This document shows, in pieces, positions 18,801 to 27,197 of a stretch of DNA of 64,000 bases. The notes under the pieces were generated by a model, which was not told the origin of the DNA, ran no database searches, and saw only the letters and a program-made list of their open reading frames with translations. Positions within the stretch are counted from its first letter, which is position 1. Every line of letters begins with the position of its first letter. The stretch is from NCBI RefSeq assembly GCF_026262505.1, contig NC_067206.1:35913896-35977895 (forward strand), read 5' to 3'. The stretch is from Trichomonas vaginalis G3. Taxonomy: Eukaryota > Parabasalia > Trichomonadida > Trichomonadidae. The position numbers were made by a program, and so were the translations under genes.

Positions 18801-21470
18801 ATGAGTGTTGTTCCATATGCATATGAATGTTATAAGTCTAGCGTACTTCAATATAAAGAATATACTCTCAGAATTACTGATAATGCTTTAGTCATACATA
18901 AAGAAGGTGCTGATGAAGACATTACCATCGGTCCTGGTATATTACCTATCGAGCAACCAGATGGTACAATTGTTGAAACAGACTTAAATCAATACCTTCA
19001 AGCGTTACAGAATCGTGTGACAAAAGTAGAGAATAATTACTTAGATGCTCCATTCTTCACAACTGATAGAGATTATATGTTTTCATGTATGGCGAGTAAT
19101 GGTTTGCAAGAAACTCGTGAGGTAAATATTAATGAAGCATTAGAGACTATAATATATCATGTTAAACGGTTATTATCGATTGACCATGGAGTTCATTTTG
19201 ACCCAAGGTCTACACTGTTCAATATACCAATGATTGAAAACAGTCAATTAACATTTAAAGAAGATACATTGTATAATGCTTTAAACGCAGCATTTGCTTA
19301 TATATTAGGTCATGAACAAGTACAAAATAGTGGTATTGCAATATACTTAGATAAAGTTATGTTAAAGAAACCATTGACATTCACAGAAGATGGTCCAAAA
19401 GCAACTGGTATTGTTGGTGATGGAACATTATTGACGAAAGAATACTTAGCAAGTCATGTCGGAGAATTTTTCTCCACTAATGATAGCATCAGTACAACAC
19501 CAGAAGTTATTTTATTGAAGAAACCAATCACATTTGATGTTAAAGGAAAGACAAAAGCAACTGGTATAGCTGGCGATGGAGTTCTTCTGACTAAGGAATA
19601 CTTGAAGAAAAATATCAATGACTTCGTTGAAATTGTCAAAGATAAAGAATCTGGTCTTAAGTTCAACCCTTTATCATTCATCTTTGCCATAGCAAACGCC
19701 GGAGCTACTGCAGCCTCATGGATATCACTCCAGAGTCAAATAAATGCTCTTTGGGCTTTTGTTGAAAGTCAAGAAGGTATAGATACTGTTCTTGACACTC
19801 TGGGTAATCTTGGTCCAAATCATAAAGGAGGTTTTGTGGATGGAATAAAAAATTTAGTTGAAAAGACTAAAACAAGTTTCCAGAAGATAACTCATATAGA
19901 AAGATTCAGAAATGAAGGTTATATGGAACTTGAGAGTTTTGATGTGACTGGACCTTTGGAACCAATTCTAATGGCACGTGATGCTAATGATAAAGAAGAG
20001 AAAGATCCTGGACCAAAAACAATCATTTCTACGTTAAGTACTTTGTACCCTGATTTTGTGACCTTAGTGAAAGTTGCTAATACATCAAGAAAGAACAATA
20101 ATATTAATATGTCTGGTACTGATGACCTTACTGATTATCTTTATCTCATTCTTGCTGAATTAGCGAAGAAAGTTGAGGAGAACAAAAATAATGGAGGAAG
20201 AACTGCACTTAAGATTGCAGACAAAGCTGACAAAAGTTATGTTGACGAAGAGATACGTAAAGTTGCATCTAAAGAATATACTTTATCACAGTCTGTCATA
20301 CTTAAGACAATCAAAGGTCCAGAGAAAGATATGTACCCAGGTGATGGTACAACAGTTAAAGTTAATGAAAGAGTTTCATTCCCATCTGGTATTGATGCAA
20401 AAGAAGTATATATTAATGGTAAAAACATCAATACAACATTGATTCCTTTGAAAAATAATGAGTTCACTGAACCTTTGACAGTTAAATCAATTCGTTCAAG
20501 AGAAGACAAACCTGTTATAATCAATAAAATAGGAGCTGATAATGACCAACCAGTTCAAATCAAGAAAATAAGAGCAGACGACATAATATTGAACTTTGAC
20601 CTTGGTTCAAGTGCACCATTAGAAAATCCAAGTACAAGCGTAAAAGATACTCTTAACAGTTTAGATAAGAGTTGCAGGAACATTGAAAGTCATGCCAGAA
20701 ACTTTGAAGCATATGAACTACCAACAATGTTAGATAAGAAAGCAGATAAAACTTATGTGGATGCAGAACTAACAAAGAAATTTTGGAAACCAGATAAAAT
20801 GACATTTACAACAGAAATTATAAATGGTGAACCAGCAACTCCATTTGAATTTGTTAGAGGTCTTCAACCAGATACTTTTGAATTTTTCTTGGATAATTCT
20901 ATTGAACTAACATTACATTATAAAAGTGGAACAAATGCAACATTTCATCCGGGAGATACATTCCAAATGGTATTTAATGACATAAGTTCTTTAGAATATG
21001 TTTATAGAGTTATGAGCATATATGATTTAATATATCCTATAGGAGCTGTTTATACGTCTATGAATCCAATAAATCCAAACACTTTATTTGGTGGTAGATG
21101 GTATGAAATAGTTGACAGTTTTCCATTCTACACTAATACGCAGTCAATGAAGATGGGAGGTTCAAAGAAAATAGGTATTGAAAACCTTCCTTCACATATG
21201 CATAGGTTCAGTGGAAGAACATCTGTGGAAGGAAACCATTCACATTCAATGACAAAAAGAGGTTATACAAATCTTGCAGCAGGTTCGGATAGACAGGGAA
21301 TGCATAGATATGATATTTCAAGTGACCCAGTAGATTCAAGCACAGGTATTTTCTGTGGAACTGCAGGAAATCATACACATGTTGTAGCTGGCATTACAGA
21401 CCCAGCAGGTAATGGAAAAGATTATATGCCTCCTTATATAACAATGCACGCTTGGATACGAGTTGGTTAA
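18801..21470 (+). CDS. Fibre protein with phage tail-collar-like C-terminal domain (Polinton A)
   Basis: 889 aa. The last 145 residues follow the phage tail-collar / baseplate Gp10-like pattern: YPIGAVYTSMNPINPNTLFG, then GGRWYEIVDSFPF, GGSKKIGIENLPSHMHRFSG, a second HSHSM histidine cluster, NHTHVV and a closing KDYMPPYITMHAWIRVG. Upstream, ADKSYVDEEI (about 473) and ADKTYVDAEL (about 649) are the K-A-D-K-x-Y-V-D units common in phage tail fibres and usually trimeric. Two earlier repeats near residues 195-270 (GITGDG-like LLTKEYL) are also present. It likely forms a trimeric spike for cell attachment on the virion. The protein's lineage suggests transfer of a phage module into the element. 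Confidence 0.8.
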   Translation: MSVVPYAYECYKSSVLQYKEYTLRITDNALVIHKEGADEDITIGPGILPIEQPDGTIVETDLNQYLQALQNRVTKVENNYLDAPFFTTDRDYMFSCMASNGLQETREVNINEALETIIYHVKRLLSIDHGVHFDPRSTLFNIPMIENSQLTFKEDTLYNALNAAFAYILGHEQVQNSGIAIYLDKVMLKKPLTFTEDGPKATGIVGDGTLLTKEYLASHVGEFFSTNDSISTTPEVILLKKPITFDVKGKTKATGIAGDGVLLTKEYLKKNINDFVEIVKDKESGLKFNPLSFIFAIANAGATAASWISLQSQINALWAFVESQEGIDTVLDTLGNLGPNHKGGFVDGIKNLVEKTKTSFQKITHIERFRNEGYMELESFDVTGPLEPILMARDANDKEEKDPGPKTIISTLSTLYPDFVTLVKVANTSRKNNNINMSGTDDLTDYLYLILAELAKKVEENKNNGGRTALKIADKADKSYVDEEIRKVASKEYTLSQSVILKTIKGPEKDMYPGDGTTVKVNERVSFPSGIDAKEVYINGKNINTTLIPLKNNEFTEPLTVKSIRSREDKPVIINKIGADNDQPVQIKKIRADDIILNFDLGSSAPLENPSTSVKDTLNSLDKSCRNIESHARNFEAYELPTMLDKKADKTYVDAELTKKFWKPDKMTFTTEIINGEPATPFEFVRGLQPDTFEFFLDNSIELTLHYKSGTNATFHPGDTFQMVFNDISSLEYVYRVMSIYDLIYPIGAVYTSMNPINPNTLFGGRWYEIVDSFPFYTNTQSMKMGGSKKIGIENLPSHMHRFSGRTSVEGNHSHSMTKRGYTNLAAGSDRQGMHRYDISSDPVDSSTGIFCGTAGNHTHVVAGITDPAGNGKDYMPPYITMHAWIRVG

Positions 21471-21640
21471 CTCAAGATCACGATCACAAACTGTTTCTCA
21501 GTATGAATGAGTAGCTCTATTTTTACATCATTACTGAAGTATTTCTTTTCTTCATCAATGACAGAAAGAATGTTTTCATCATCTTTTAAAGATCTTACCA
21601 AAGTTAGATCTTCATCAGAAAATCTCAAAGAAAGACTCAT
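21467..21640 (-). CDS. 57 aa ORF overlapping the fibre gene end (Polinton A)
   Basis: Starts MSLSLRFSDEDLTLVRSLKD and ends in KQFVIVILS. It overlaps the fibre stop codon tail-to-tail by a few bases. Upstream of its ATG, read on the minus strand, is TTTTTATTAGTGCATAAATG, the promoter-like pattern of neighbouring genes; this is the best evidence that it is real. The sequence is acidic at the start and hydrophobic at the end. No family recognised. Confidence 0.5.
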   Translation of the reverse strand: MSLSLRFSDEDLTLVRSLKDDENILSVIDEEKKYFSNDVKIELLIHTEKQFVIVILS

Positions 21641-21704
21641 TTATGCACTAATAAAAATATAGCTAATTATTTTTTTATCTGAACTTTTTATCGGGTATAT
21701 AAAG

Positions 21705-22148
21705 ATGTCTGAACATCATATAAAGTTCTTTAAGATCCAACAGTTTGTAGATGAAGTGAAGAAGCAAAATAAAACAGCAAAGAGACTACTTATATGCTTA
21801 CCACAAACATTACGTCAAGGAAAGTATGGTTATAGTGCAAGTCCGATCATGATCTTTGTCGATAAGCAGAAATACACAAATGAAGGTTTAGCTAATTTAC
21901 TTAAGTTTGAAAAGATAGCTATAAACATTCCTGACCATTTCTCAGCGAGAATAAACCTTGACAAGACTAAAAGTTATTGTTTATATGTAGATCTCACGAA
22001 ATCAACAAAGAGTAAAGACAAAGAATATAACCCAGTTGAACTTAAGACAATGGGTAAGAACTTACTCAAAGCTGCTATCAAACCTGTCGAAGAGATCGAC
22101 ATTGAGGATGAAGCAGAAGAAATAGATGTAGATCCTGAAGTGTTATAA
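21705..22148 (+). CDS. Hypothetical Polinton A protein, 147 aa
   Basis: Starts MSEHHIKFFKIQQFVDE, has an alpha/beta-like middle (RLLICLPQTLRQGKYG, PIMIFVDKQKY) and a very acidic tail (EEIDIEDEAEEIDVDPE). The upstream TTTTTATCGGGTATATAAAG directly before the ATG closely resembles the TTTTTATCGGTTATAAAAG before the polymerase gene, so both may share a regulator. No family recognised. Confidence 0.6.
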   Translation: MSEHHIKFFKIQQFVDEVKKQNKTAKRLLICLPQTLRQGKYGYSASPIMIFVDKQKYTNEGLANLLKFEKIAINIPDHFSARINLDKTKSYCLYVDLTKSTKSKDKEYNPVELKTMGKNLLKAAIKPVEEIDIEDEAEEIDVDPEVL

Positions 22149-22158
22149 ACGATAAAGT

Positions 22159-22470
22159 TTATTTTTGGAGGAAGATGGTGTCAGACCCTTTAATCTGGTA
22201 TGCTTGTTCTAGGTAATTGCAGAAACCTAGAAAGATTGGTATTGGTCTGAGTTTCATATCTGTTCTCTCATCTCTCCATTGAAGCAAGTAAATTTTCATG
22301 AAGAGTTCGTCTGGATTCTCAGGTTTTGGTACACACTGATCGAAGATCTGTATGACCTCTTCATGACCGTACTCCCTATGGTCAGACATGAGCGTTAAGA
22401 AGAACTTTTGCATCTTCGGACCAGGTTTAGCATCTATGCAACGAGTGGGTCTCATTGACATTTTTGTCAC
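22159..22470 (-). CDS. Hypothetical Polinton A protein, about 100 aa
   Basis: Starts MTKMSMRPTRCIDAKPG, with a middle HEEVIQIFDQCVPKPENP and an aromatic LQWRDERTDMKLRPIPIFLG. The true start may be the second or third ATG. It is convergent with the 147 aa gene and divergent from the 69 aa gene. Nothing in it matches a family I know. Confidence 0.5.
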   Translation of the reverse strand: MTKMSMRPTRCIDAKPGPKMQKFFLTLMSDHREYGHEEVIQIFDQCVPKPENPDELFMKIYLLQWRDERTDMKLRPIPIFLGFCNYLEQAYQIKGSDTIFLQK

Positions 22471-22484
22471 TTTTATTTGGTCGA

Positions 22485-22691
22485 ATGGAAGGATTCGAGT
22501 TCATGCCACTTGACAGCAAAGAAGGTGCAGAAGAGGTTGTTGTTGCTGCATTCTATGCGAGCTCACACGTTGACGCATTCCGAACTTACCAGGATGACCT
22601 CGAAAAAGAAGGTCGAAAGCTTGGAAAGATCCAAATGTTGCTTGAGTTCTTCCGTGGAAACCTTGCACAGAAGTATGAGAAGAAAGAATAA
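22485..22691 (+). CDS. Small hypothetical protein, 68 aa (Polinton A)
   Basis: From the ATG at 22485 it reads MEGFEFMPLDSKEGAEEVVV, then a helical HVDAFRTYQDDLEKEGRKLG and FFRGNLAQKYEKKE. It is higher in GC and GATC-type dinucleotides than the structural genes and shares that trait with the ORFs at 22749, 23775 and 34772. Unknown function. The longer start at 22455 would overlap the divergent gene. Confidence 0.5.
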   Translation: MEGFEFMPLDSKEGAEEVVVAAFYASSHVDAFRTYQDDLEKEGRKLGKIQMLLEFFRGNLAQKYEKKE

Positions 22692-22748
22692 ACAACTAAT
22701 TATTACTGAGCTTAGCTCATAAATGTAAGTTTTTACTCTGATCAGATC

Positions 22749-23255
22749 TTAGATCTCGTCGGGACAAGCGGAAAGGATAAAGTCCATGAGCTGGACTTTT
22801 GTCTTAGTGAGCGGTACTGCGGTCATGAGTAGTTCGCGCTTGTTTGAGCCACTTGGAACGCGACCCTTCCAATTCCTCATAGATCTCAAGGCAGAGATCG
22901 TGAAGAACTCAAGGACAAAGAGTCTTTGAGACTTGGTAAGGAATCCCTCATCATCTCTTTCATCCTGGAGGGTCTTTGTGGATGCAGTGGACTTGATCTC
23001 GTCTTCCTCGATCGGATCATTCTCATAATCTTCATCACCCTTCTTCCTAAACGTCATCTGCTCTCTCTTGTAGTCGTTCCTGAGAGCATTGAGTCCAGCT
23101 TCAAGATCTTGTGAGTTCTTTGCAGGTTTATTGAAAGTTTTCTTTTCCTGCATTTGCTGTATAAGCTGGGTTTGCTGTTGCATCATCTGCATCATCATTG
23201 CCATCATATCTAGTGTTGGTGATGCTGGAGCTGGTGTTGTACCATCTTGGGACAT
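22749..23255 (-). CDS. Coiled-coil protein with Met/Gln-rich head, 168 aa (Polinton A)
   Basis: From MSQDGTTPAPAS (start 23255) the protein has a Met/Gln-rich head (MMAMMMQMMQQQTQLIQQMQ), a charged helix, an acidic YENDPIEEDEI segment and a helical C-terminus (SQRLFVLEFFTISALRSM). The frame stays open upstream through the 15 bp repeat array as a run of FCKAV units, so a longer protein is possible; I prefer the short form because the array lies in the promoter space of two divergent genes. Unknown function. Confidence 0.5.
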   Translation of the reverse strand: MSQDGTTPAPASPTLDMMAMMMQMMQQQTQLIQQMQEKKTFNKPAKNSQDLEAGLNALRNDYKREQMTFRKKGDEDYENDPIEEDEIKSTASTKTLQDERDDEGFLTKSQRLFVLEFFTISALRSMRNWKGRVPSGSNKRELLMTAVPLTKTKVQLMDFILSACPDEI

Positions 23256-23265
23256 TCGGTCGTCG

Positions 23266-23774
23266 GTTATGTCTTTACAAAAGACTGCTTTACAAAAGAC
23301 AGCTTTACAAAAGACAGCTTTACAAAAGACTGCTTTACAAAAGACAGCTTTACAAAAGACTGCTTTACAAAAGACAGCTTTACAAAAGACAGCTTTACAA
23401 AAGACAGCTTTACAAAAGACTGCTTTACAAAAGACAGCTTTACAAAAGACGTCTTGACAAAAGACAGCTTTACAAAAGACTGCTTTACAAAAGACAGCTT
23501 TACAAAAGACAGCTTTACAAAAGACTGCTTTACAAAAGACAGCTTTACAAAAGACGTCTTGACAAAAGACAGCTTTACAAAAGACTGCTTTACAAAAGCA
23601 TTTTCTCACAAAATTGAATACTTTTGCTTTACAAAAGATTGCTTTACAAAAGTCTGCTTTACAAAAGACGTCTTGACAAAAGATTGCTTTACAAAAGATT
23701 GCTTTACAAAAGATTGCTTTACAAAAGTCTGCTTTACAAAAGATTGCTTTACAAAAGACAGCTTTACAAAAGCC
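23266..23774. repeat. 15 bp tandem repeat array, about 34 units
   Basis: Units follow AAAGACAGCTTTACA with variants ACTGC, ATTGC, TCTGC and GTCTTGACA; one interruption lies near 23600-23625. Because 15 is a multiple of three, several frames stay open right through. On the minus strand it would encode VFCKA repeats, on the plus strand FTKDS repeats. It fills the gap between two divergent genes. Confidence 0.95.
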
Positions 23775-24173
23775 ATGACTGATCTTCATCCAATTTGTTT
23801 AATCGAACTTAATGAAGTAATTTCTGCATATCTCCTGCATGTATTTGGAAACGAGAGGATAAGACAACTCACCAAGGTTTCCAGACGCCAGATCCAAAGA
23901 CTTGAATCAACTGCAGGAGTAATCCTAAGCTTTGAAGAAGGATTAACCAATAAGAAAGATGTCATTGACTCCAAGCGTGAAAGCCTTGCTGCTTTCTTAC
24001 GCAAACACCCATGGGTCGATGTTGATCTCCAAAATCCTTACCAAGGACTCGTTGAAACCTTCACGACCTACAGACAGCTCCTTGACAGACCTGAGCAGAA
24101 CCTTCTGGTCGAACGTGATGGCACATTAAGCCCTACAGACGAGTCAATCCAGAGAGAAGAAGCTCAAGAGTAA
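23775..24173 (+). CDS. Helical hypothetical protein, 132 aa (Polinton A)
   Basis: Starts MTDLHPICLIELNEVISAYL right after the last repeat unit. Mostly helical with RRQIQRLESTAGVIL and an acidic C-terminus ending REEAQE. GC content is higher than that of the capsid and polymerase genes. No family recognised. Its frame also continues back through the repeat as FTKDS units, which I regard as accidental. Confidence 0.5.
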   Translation: MTDLHPICLIELNEVISAYLLHVFGNERIRQLTKVSRRQIQRLESTAGVILSFEEGLTNKKDVIDSKRESLAAFLRKHPWVDVDLQNPYQGLVETFTTYRQLLDRPEQNLLVERDGTLSPTDESIQREEAQE

Positions 24174-24209
24174 AAATCTGACATTTATACTTTACATGAC
24201 ATTTTTTTC

Positions 24210-24299
24210 ATGAGTGTTCACGTTAAGATCAATGATGAAAACATGACTTCATGGGAAGATATCATTGATGACATAGAGAATGACTTGATGAAAACATGA
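24210..24299 (+). CDS. 29 aa ORF overlapping the next gene start
   Basis: MSVHVKINDENMTSWEDIID followed by an acidic end; its stop overlaps the following ATG as ATGA. It may be a tiny separate peptide or an upstream ORF that sets translation of the next gene. A T-run precedes the ATG. Low confidence. Confidence 0.3.
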   Translation: MSVHVKINDENMTSWEDIIDDIENDLMKT

Positions 24300-24784
24300 T
24301 GGGAGCTCAAACGTCAGTTAAGGTCAAACTTGGTGAAGTTCAAGAAAAGATCTCCGAGATCAATGCAAAAATATCTGCTCTTACAGAGGTTGACGTTTAT
24401 TACAGAAGCTTGGAGAGAACTTTAAGCAAACTTGAACGTCAGAACCAAAGTCTCATAGTTGTGCTCCAGAAACTCAGTCTCATGCGTAAAGCATATAATG
24501 ACTACCTACATGTAAGAGACTTACCTTCTTATTCTACTCCAGATCTCGACTTTTCCGATATAAGTCCAATCCTTATTGATACAACACTTACGATAGCAGG
24601 GATGCTTCCTACATATCCAGAATATGATAACTTACCTCAGCTCTTCGAGTATCTCAAGAAAAAGTTCATGATCTTATTATGCGAGACCATGAAAAGACGT
24701 CAAAATACCAGAACAGAACGAGAACAGAGCTTACTAATAGACTTATTATATAATACTAAAGAAATAAAGGAGTTTTTATTCTAA
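24296..24784 (+). CDS. Coiled-coil hypothetical protein, 162 aa (Polinton A)
   Basis: MMGAQTSVKVKLGEVQEKIS opens a heptad-like helix (residues 12-65, with ISEINAKISALTEV and LSKLERQNQSLIVVLQKLSL), followed by an acidic loop and a second helical region. It is overlapped at its end by the convergent 101 aa gene. Function unknown; coiled coils of this kind are common in virion scaffolds. Confidence 0.55.
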   Translation: MMGAQTSVKVKLGEVQEKISEINAKISALTEVDVYYRSLERTLSKLERQNQSLIVVLQKLSLMRKAYNDYLHVRDLPSYSTPDLDFSDISPILIDTTLTIAGMLPTYPEYDNLPQLFEYLKKKFMILLCETMKRRQNTRTEREQSLLIDLLYNTKEIKEFLF

Positions 24785-25081
24785 CTTTGGTATTTTTGGG
24801 AAGAACTGATCTGGATCATATTTGTCAACCACAGGTTTTGGTATCAAAAGTCTCTCTGGTTCTTGGACGGCTGGTACTGGAAATGGTTCCTTTGGTTTCC
24901 TAGCTTTTGGGAGATCTAAAAATTTTCTTGGTCTCTTTCTTTTGTGTAAGTGTTGTCCATTTTTATCGACAACGAATGTGAGCTTTCCGTCGTCAAAGAT
25001 GAATGTCGTCGCTTCTTCAGTTCCCTCATCAACTATTATCTTCTTGATCTTTCTCTTCTCCATTAACAGAAAAAGTGACAT
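24776..25081 (-). CDS. Basic-proline hypothetical protein, about 95-101 aa (Polinton A)
   Basis: Starts MSLFLLMEKRKIKKIIVDEG, probably from the inner MEKRK. Two short beta-like parts (TTFIFDDGKLTFVVDKNGQH) precede a basic KRKRPRKFLDLPKARKPKEP and a Pro-rich tail ending PKIPKLE. The TFIFDDGKLTFVVDKNG hairpin echoes the YYVxxMKxGxVQ(V/F)RK domain of two other small proteins of this element, but the match is weak. Unknown function. Confidence 0.5.
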   Translation of the reverse strand: MSLFLLMEKRKIKKIIVDEGTEEATTFIFDDGKLTFVVDKNGQHLHKRKRPRKFLDLPKARKPKEPFPVPAVQEPERLLIPKPVVDKYDPDQFFPKIPKLE

Positions 25082-25144
25082 ATATTACTTCATTATTTTT
25101 CTGAGTGTTAGGATTAATTAAACCTCTATCTATAACATGCTTTC

Positions 25145-25870
25145 TCATAGAAATTTCTCTCCATATCTTTTTGTCAATATCTCTAAAAGTTCTTCTGTAT
25201 AAGATTTATCACTACTGAAGTAAATAGATGGATAATTAAGGACATCAAAGGTTTCTACAGTATCTTTAAGAGTCCATTCATCTCCATACTGTATAGAATA
25301 AGTATGGAAGTATGGAGGATCACATATAAAGAAAACATTGGGAAGATCTTTATACTCATTGAAGAGTATTCTCCAATCTTTATGAACAATAGTTAAACCT
25401 TCAAGATAGTCATCTATGTTTTCACCAAATAAGTTAGTATATCTGAGGTATAACACTTTCTTCATTAATGTGTCAAGATCATAGTATTTGTATGCTCCAG
25501 AATAGAGAAGACGTGAACATAATGTATCCCAGTCTATGTATGGAGCTTTACTTATAACTTCTCTGACGATCTCTTTCTGATCAGTAGGAATTTTCTCATC
25601 TGGCTTAACATTTATTCTCTCCTTAAGTTCCTTAAGTATTTCATTCGTGTCATGAATGTGTTTCAGTCTATCAACGTAGTTATCATAGTCGTTAGCTATG
25701 ATCGTTGCTTTTGGGAACATAATATGCAACAGATGAGAGATATAGAGAGAACCACCAAAGAGGTCAACGAAGACATAATCCCCTTTGATGTCTTTGAGTA
25801 TGTCGATAAGATCTTTCCTGATCTTCGACTTATTACCTATGAAAGGTAAAGGAGGTTTGGTAAAAATCAT
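25145..25870 (-). CDS. D12-class (Dam-like) DNA adenine N6-methyltransferase (Polinton A)
   Basis: 241 aa. Starts MIFTKPPLPFIGNKSKIRKD, which carries the PFIGxK motif (binding of S-adenosylmethionine), then YVFVDLFGGSLYISHLL (motif I) and FICDPPYFHTYS (the DPPY catalytic motif). The order PFxGxK, FxGxG, DPPY is that of MethyltransfD12 enzymes such as Dam, which methylate adenine, typically in GATC. Adenine methylation is known in trichomonad DNA, so an element-borne enzyme could mark or protect its own genome, or alter host chromatin. GATC sites are dense in parts of this element (see findings). Likely gained from bacteria or phages. Substrate not proved. Confidence 0.9.
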   Translation of the reverse strand: MIFTKPPLPFIGNKSKIRKDLIDILKDIKGDYVFVDLFGGSLYISHLLHIMFPKATIIANDYDNYVDRLKHIHDTNEILKELKERINVKPDEKIPTDQKEIVREVISKAPYIDWDTLCSRLLYSGAYKYYDLDTLMKKVLYLRYTNLFGENIDDYLEGLTIVHKDWRILFNEYKDLPNVFFICDPPYFHTYSIQYGDEWTLKDTVETFDVLNYPSIYFSSDKSYTEELLEILTKRYGEKFL

Positions 25871-25894
25871 TTATATGGTAATAAAAATAAGTGT

Positions 25895-26065
25895 TTACTT
25901 GAGACAATAACCTCTGTTGAGTTTGTAGAACAAGATCAGAAGTACGATCAAGTTCAAAACAACACAAATGGCTAGGATTGCGTTACCAACAATCTTTGTC
26001 TTTTCCCAGCAAGACTTCTTCTTTGGTTCATGTGCTGCTTCGACATCACTGTATGGCTCGGACAT
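25895..26065 (-). CDS. Small single-span membrane protein, 56 aa (Polinton A)
   Basis: From MSEPYSDVEAAHEPKKKS, the protein has a basic segment and then one strongly hydrophobic stretch, VGNAILAICVVLNLIVLLIL, ending in FYKLNRGYCLK. The inner ATG at 26065 is preferred because TTTTTAAGTTA directly precedes it. A 20-residue membrane segment with basic neighbours is typical of viral membrane or holin-like small proteins. Role unknown. Confidence 0.55.
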   Translation of the reverse strand: MSEPYSDVEAAHEPKKKSCWEKTKIVGNAILAICVVLNLIVLLILFYKLNRGYCLK

Positions 26066-26091
26066 TAACTTAAAAAGTGTCATGACCACTT

Positions 26092-26483
26092 CATTTTTGA
26101 TGAAGTCAACAGCTTATGTCCACTTCCTCCCACAAGCACTTGAGGAAAGAGAAGGTCATCATTGATACCTTCAAGCCACTGAGAAGCTCCAAAAGCTTCA
26201 AGATCTCCGCGAAGAGTTCAAGTCCCGCTTGAAACAGGAGAACTTACTACAGGAATACATGCTCATTTTGTACCCATTACTAGATGGCTCCCATTTACCA
26301 TCAGAGTACACTGCAGCTCTTGATGCACTCAAAGATCTTCGCGATCACCGCCGATCGGTAAAGAAGCCTTCGAGCTCACCATTGAGCAAGCCATCCTCGC
26401 CAAGTACAATGCAAAGAAGCGGATGCTCGAAGCTCTTGATAAGATCAAGGAGTACGTCGAAACGTTCTAAAATAATTACTTGA
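26092..26483 (+). pseudogene. Remnant of a helical protein gene (Polinton A)
   Basis: Higher GC, helix-rich coding DNA similar in style to the ORFs at 22485 and 34772; pieces read as ALEEREGHH, LKDLRDHRR and LEALDKIKEYVETF. The gene looks broken. Family not recognised. Confidence 0.4.
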
Positions 26484-26578
26484 GTAAACAATAAGTTTTA
26501 TTGAGTAAGTCTTGAAACATTTGTGCTTTTGTTCTTGTTTGAACAACCATATTTAACATTAGATAAAAAATTTTTTGG

Positions 26579-27160
26579 TTAAACAATAACATACTTAAGA
26601 CATAAATTATACCTACTTATTAACTCAGTATATTGTGCATTATATGCATACTTAAACTCTTGAGCAATATTGTTCTCATCAATGATTCTGATCTGAGCTA
26701 TTTTTGAGAAAGGTGGTGGAATACCACAACATGTGATGTCTGGGTCCAGTAGGTCTATTTCACACTTGAACCCAGTCATTCTGTGAACAACTTCTTCCAA
26801 GTCTGGCTTAGGTAGTAAGATCTGATCTTTGCTCACTAAGTTAGAAAAGAGCTCTTTGTCTTGGTCTAGAAGTATCTTCTGGTATATACTAAGTAAATAC
26901 TCTTCTACACCAATCCTCGATGAAGTCTCCACAGATCTCGATGAGGTCAGGTTGGAAGTTAATGGACTTAAAGGAGGAGGATACATTGGTGCTTCTGAGT
27001 TCGTAGTTGTTTCCTCTTTTTTTATCTCTGTTGGAGCATCACTTACTGTACCAGATGGATAGTTCTTTATCACAATGTTATTAGTTGTTCTTGAATCAAC
27101 ATTGCTTGTTGGTTCAATTGGAAGATTAGCTGCACCATAAAGAATTGACTTCGATCTCAT
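26579..27160 (-). CDS. Conserved Polinton protein with a DxxCCG domain, 193 aa (family A)
   Basis: Disordered N-terminal half rich in Thr, Ser and Pro, then a C-terminal domain (about residues 95-193) with ILLPKPDLEEVVHRM, DPDITCCGIPPP and a final QYTELISRYNLCLKYVIV. The same order (ILPYESL, DEVSCCGTV, YNKIVDEYKISLEKFF) is found in Polinton B at 56933-57274, so this is a core gene shared by both families. Function unknown. The paired cysteines suggest a metal site or a disulfide, but this is a guess. Confidence 0.7.
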   Translation of the reverse strand: MRSKSILYGAANLPIEPTSNVDSRTTNNIVIKNYPSGTVSDAPTEIKKEETTTNSEAPMYPPPLSPLTSNLTSSRSVETSSRIGVEEYLLSIYQKILLDQDKELFSNLVSKDQILLPKPDLEEVVHRMTGFKCEIDLLDPDITCCGIPPPFSKIAQIRIIDENNIAQEFKYAYNAQYTELISRYNLCLKYVIV

Positions 27161-27197
27161 TTGTTATGAGTAAAAATTGTTTTATTCTCATATAAAT
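27161..27197. promoter_or_regulatory. 37 bp divergent promoter with inverted halves (Polinton A)
   Basis: Between the CCG-domain gene and the next plus-strand gene. TTATGAGTAAAA on one side is mirrored by TTTTATTCTCATA on the other, so each gene has its own copy of the T-run plus CTCATA motif facing its ATG. The CATA core resembles the trichomonad initiator TCAYTW-type element. Confidence 0.6.

Noticed and set aside
23089-23617. ORFs of LQKTAL, LYKRQ and FTKDS repeats over the minisatellite
   Set aside because: These are other frames of the 15 bp array; each stays open only because the unit is a multiple of three without stops.
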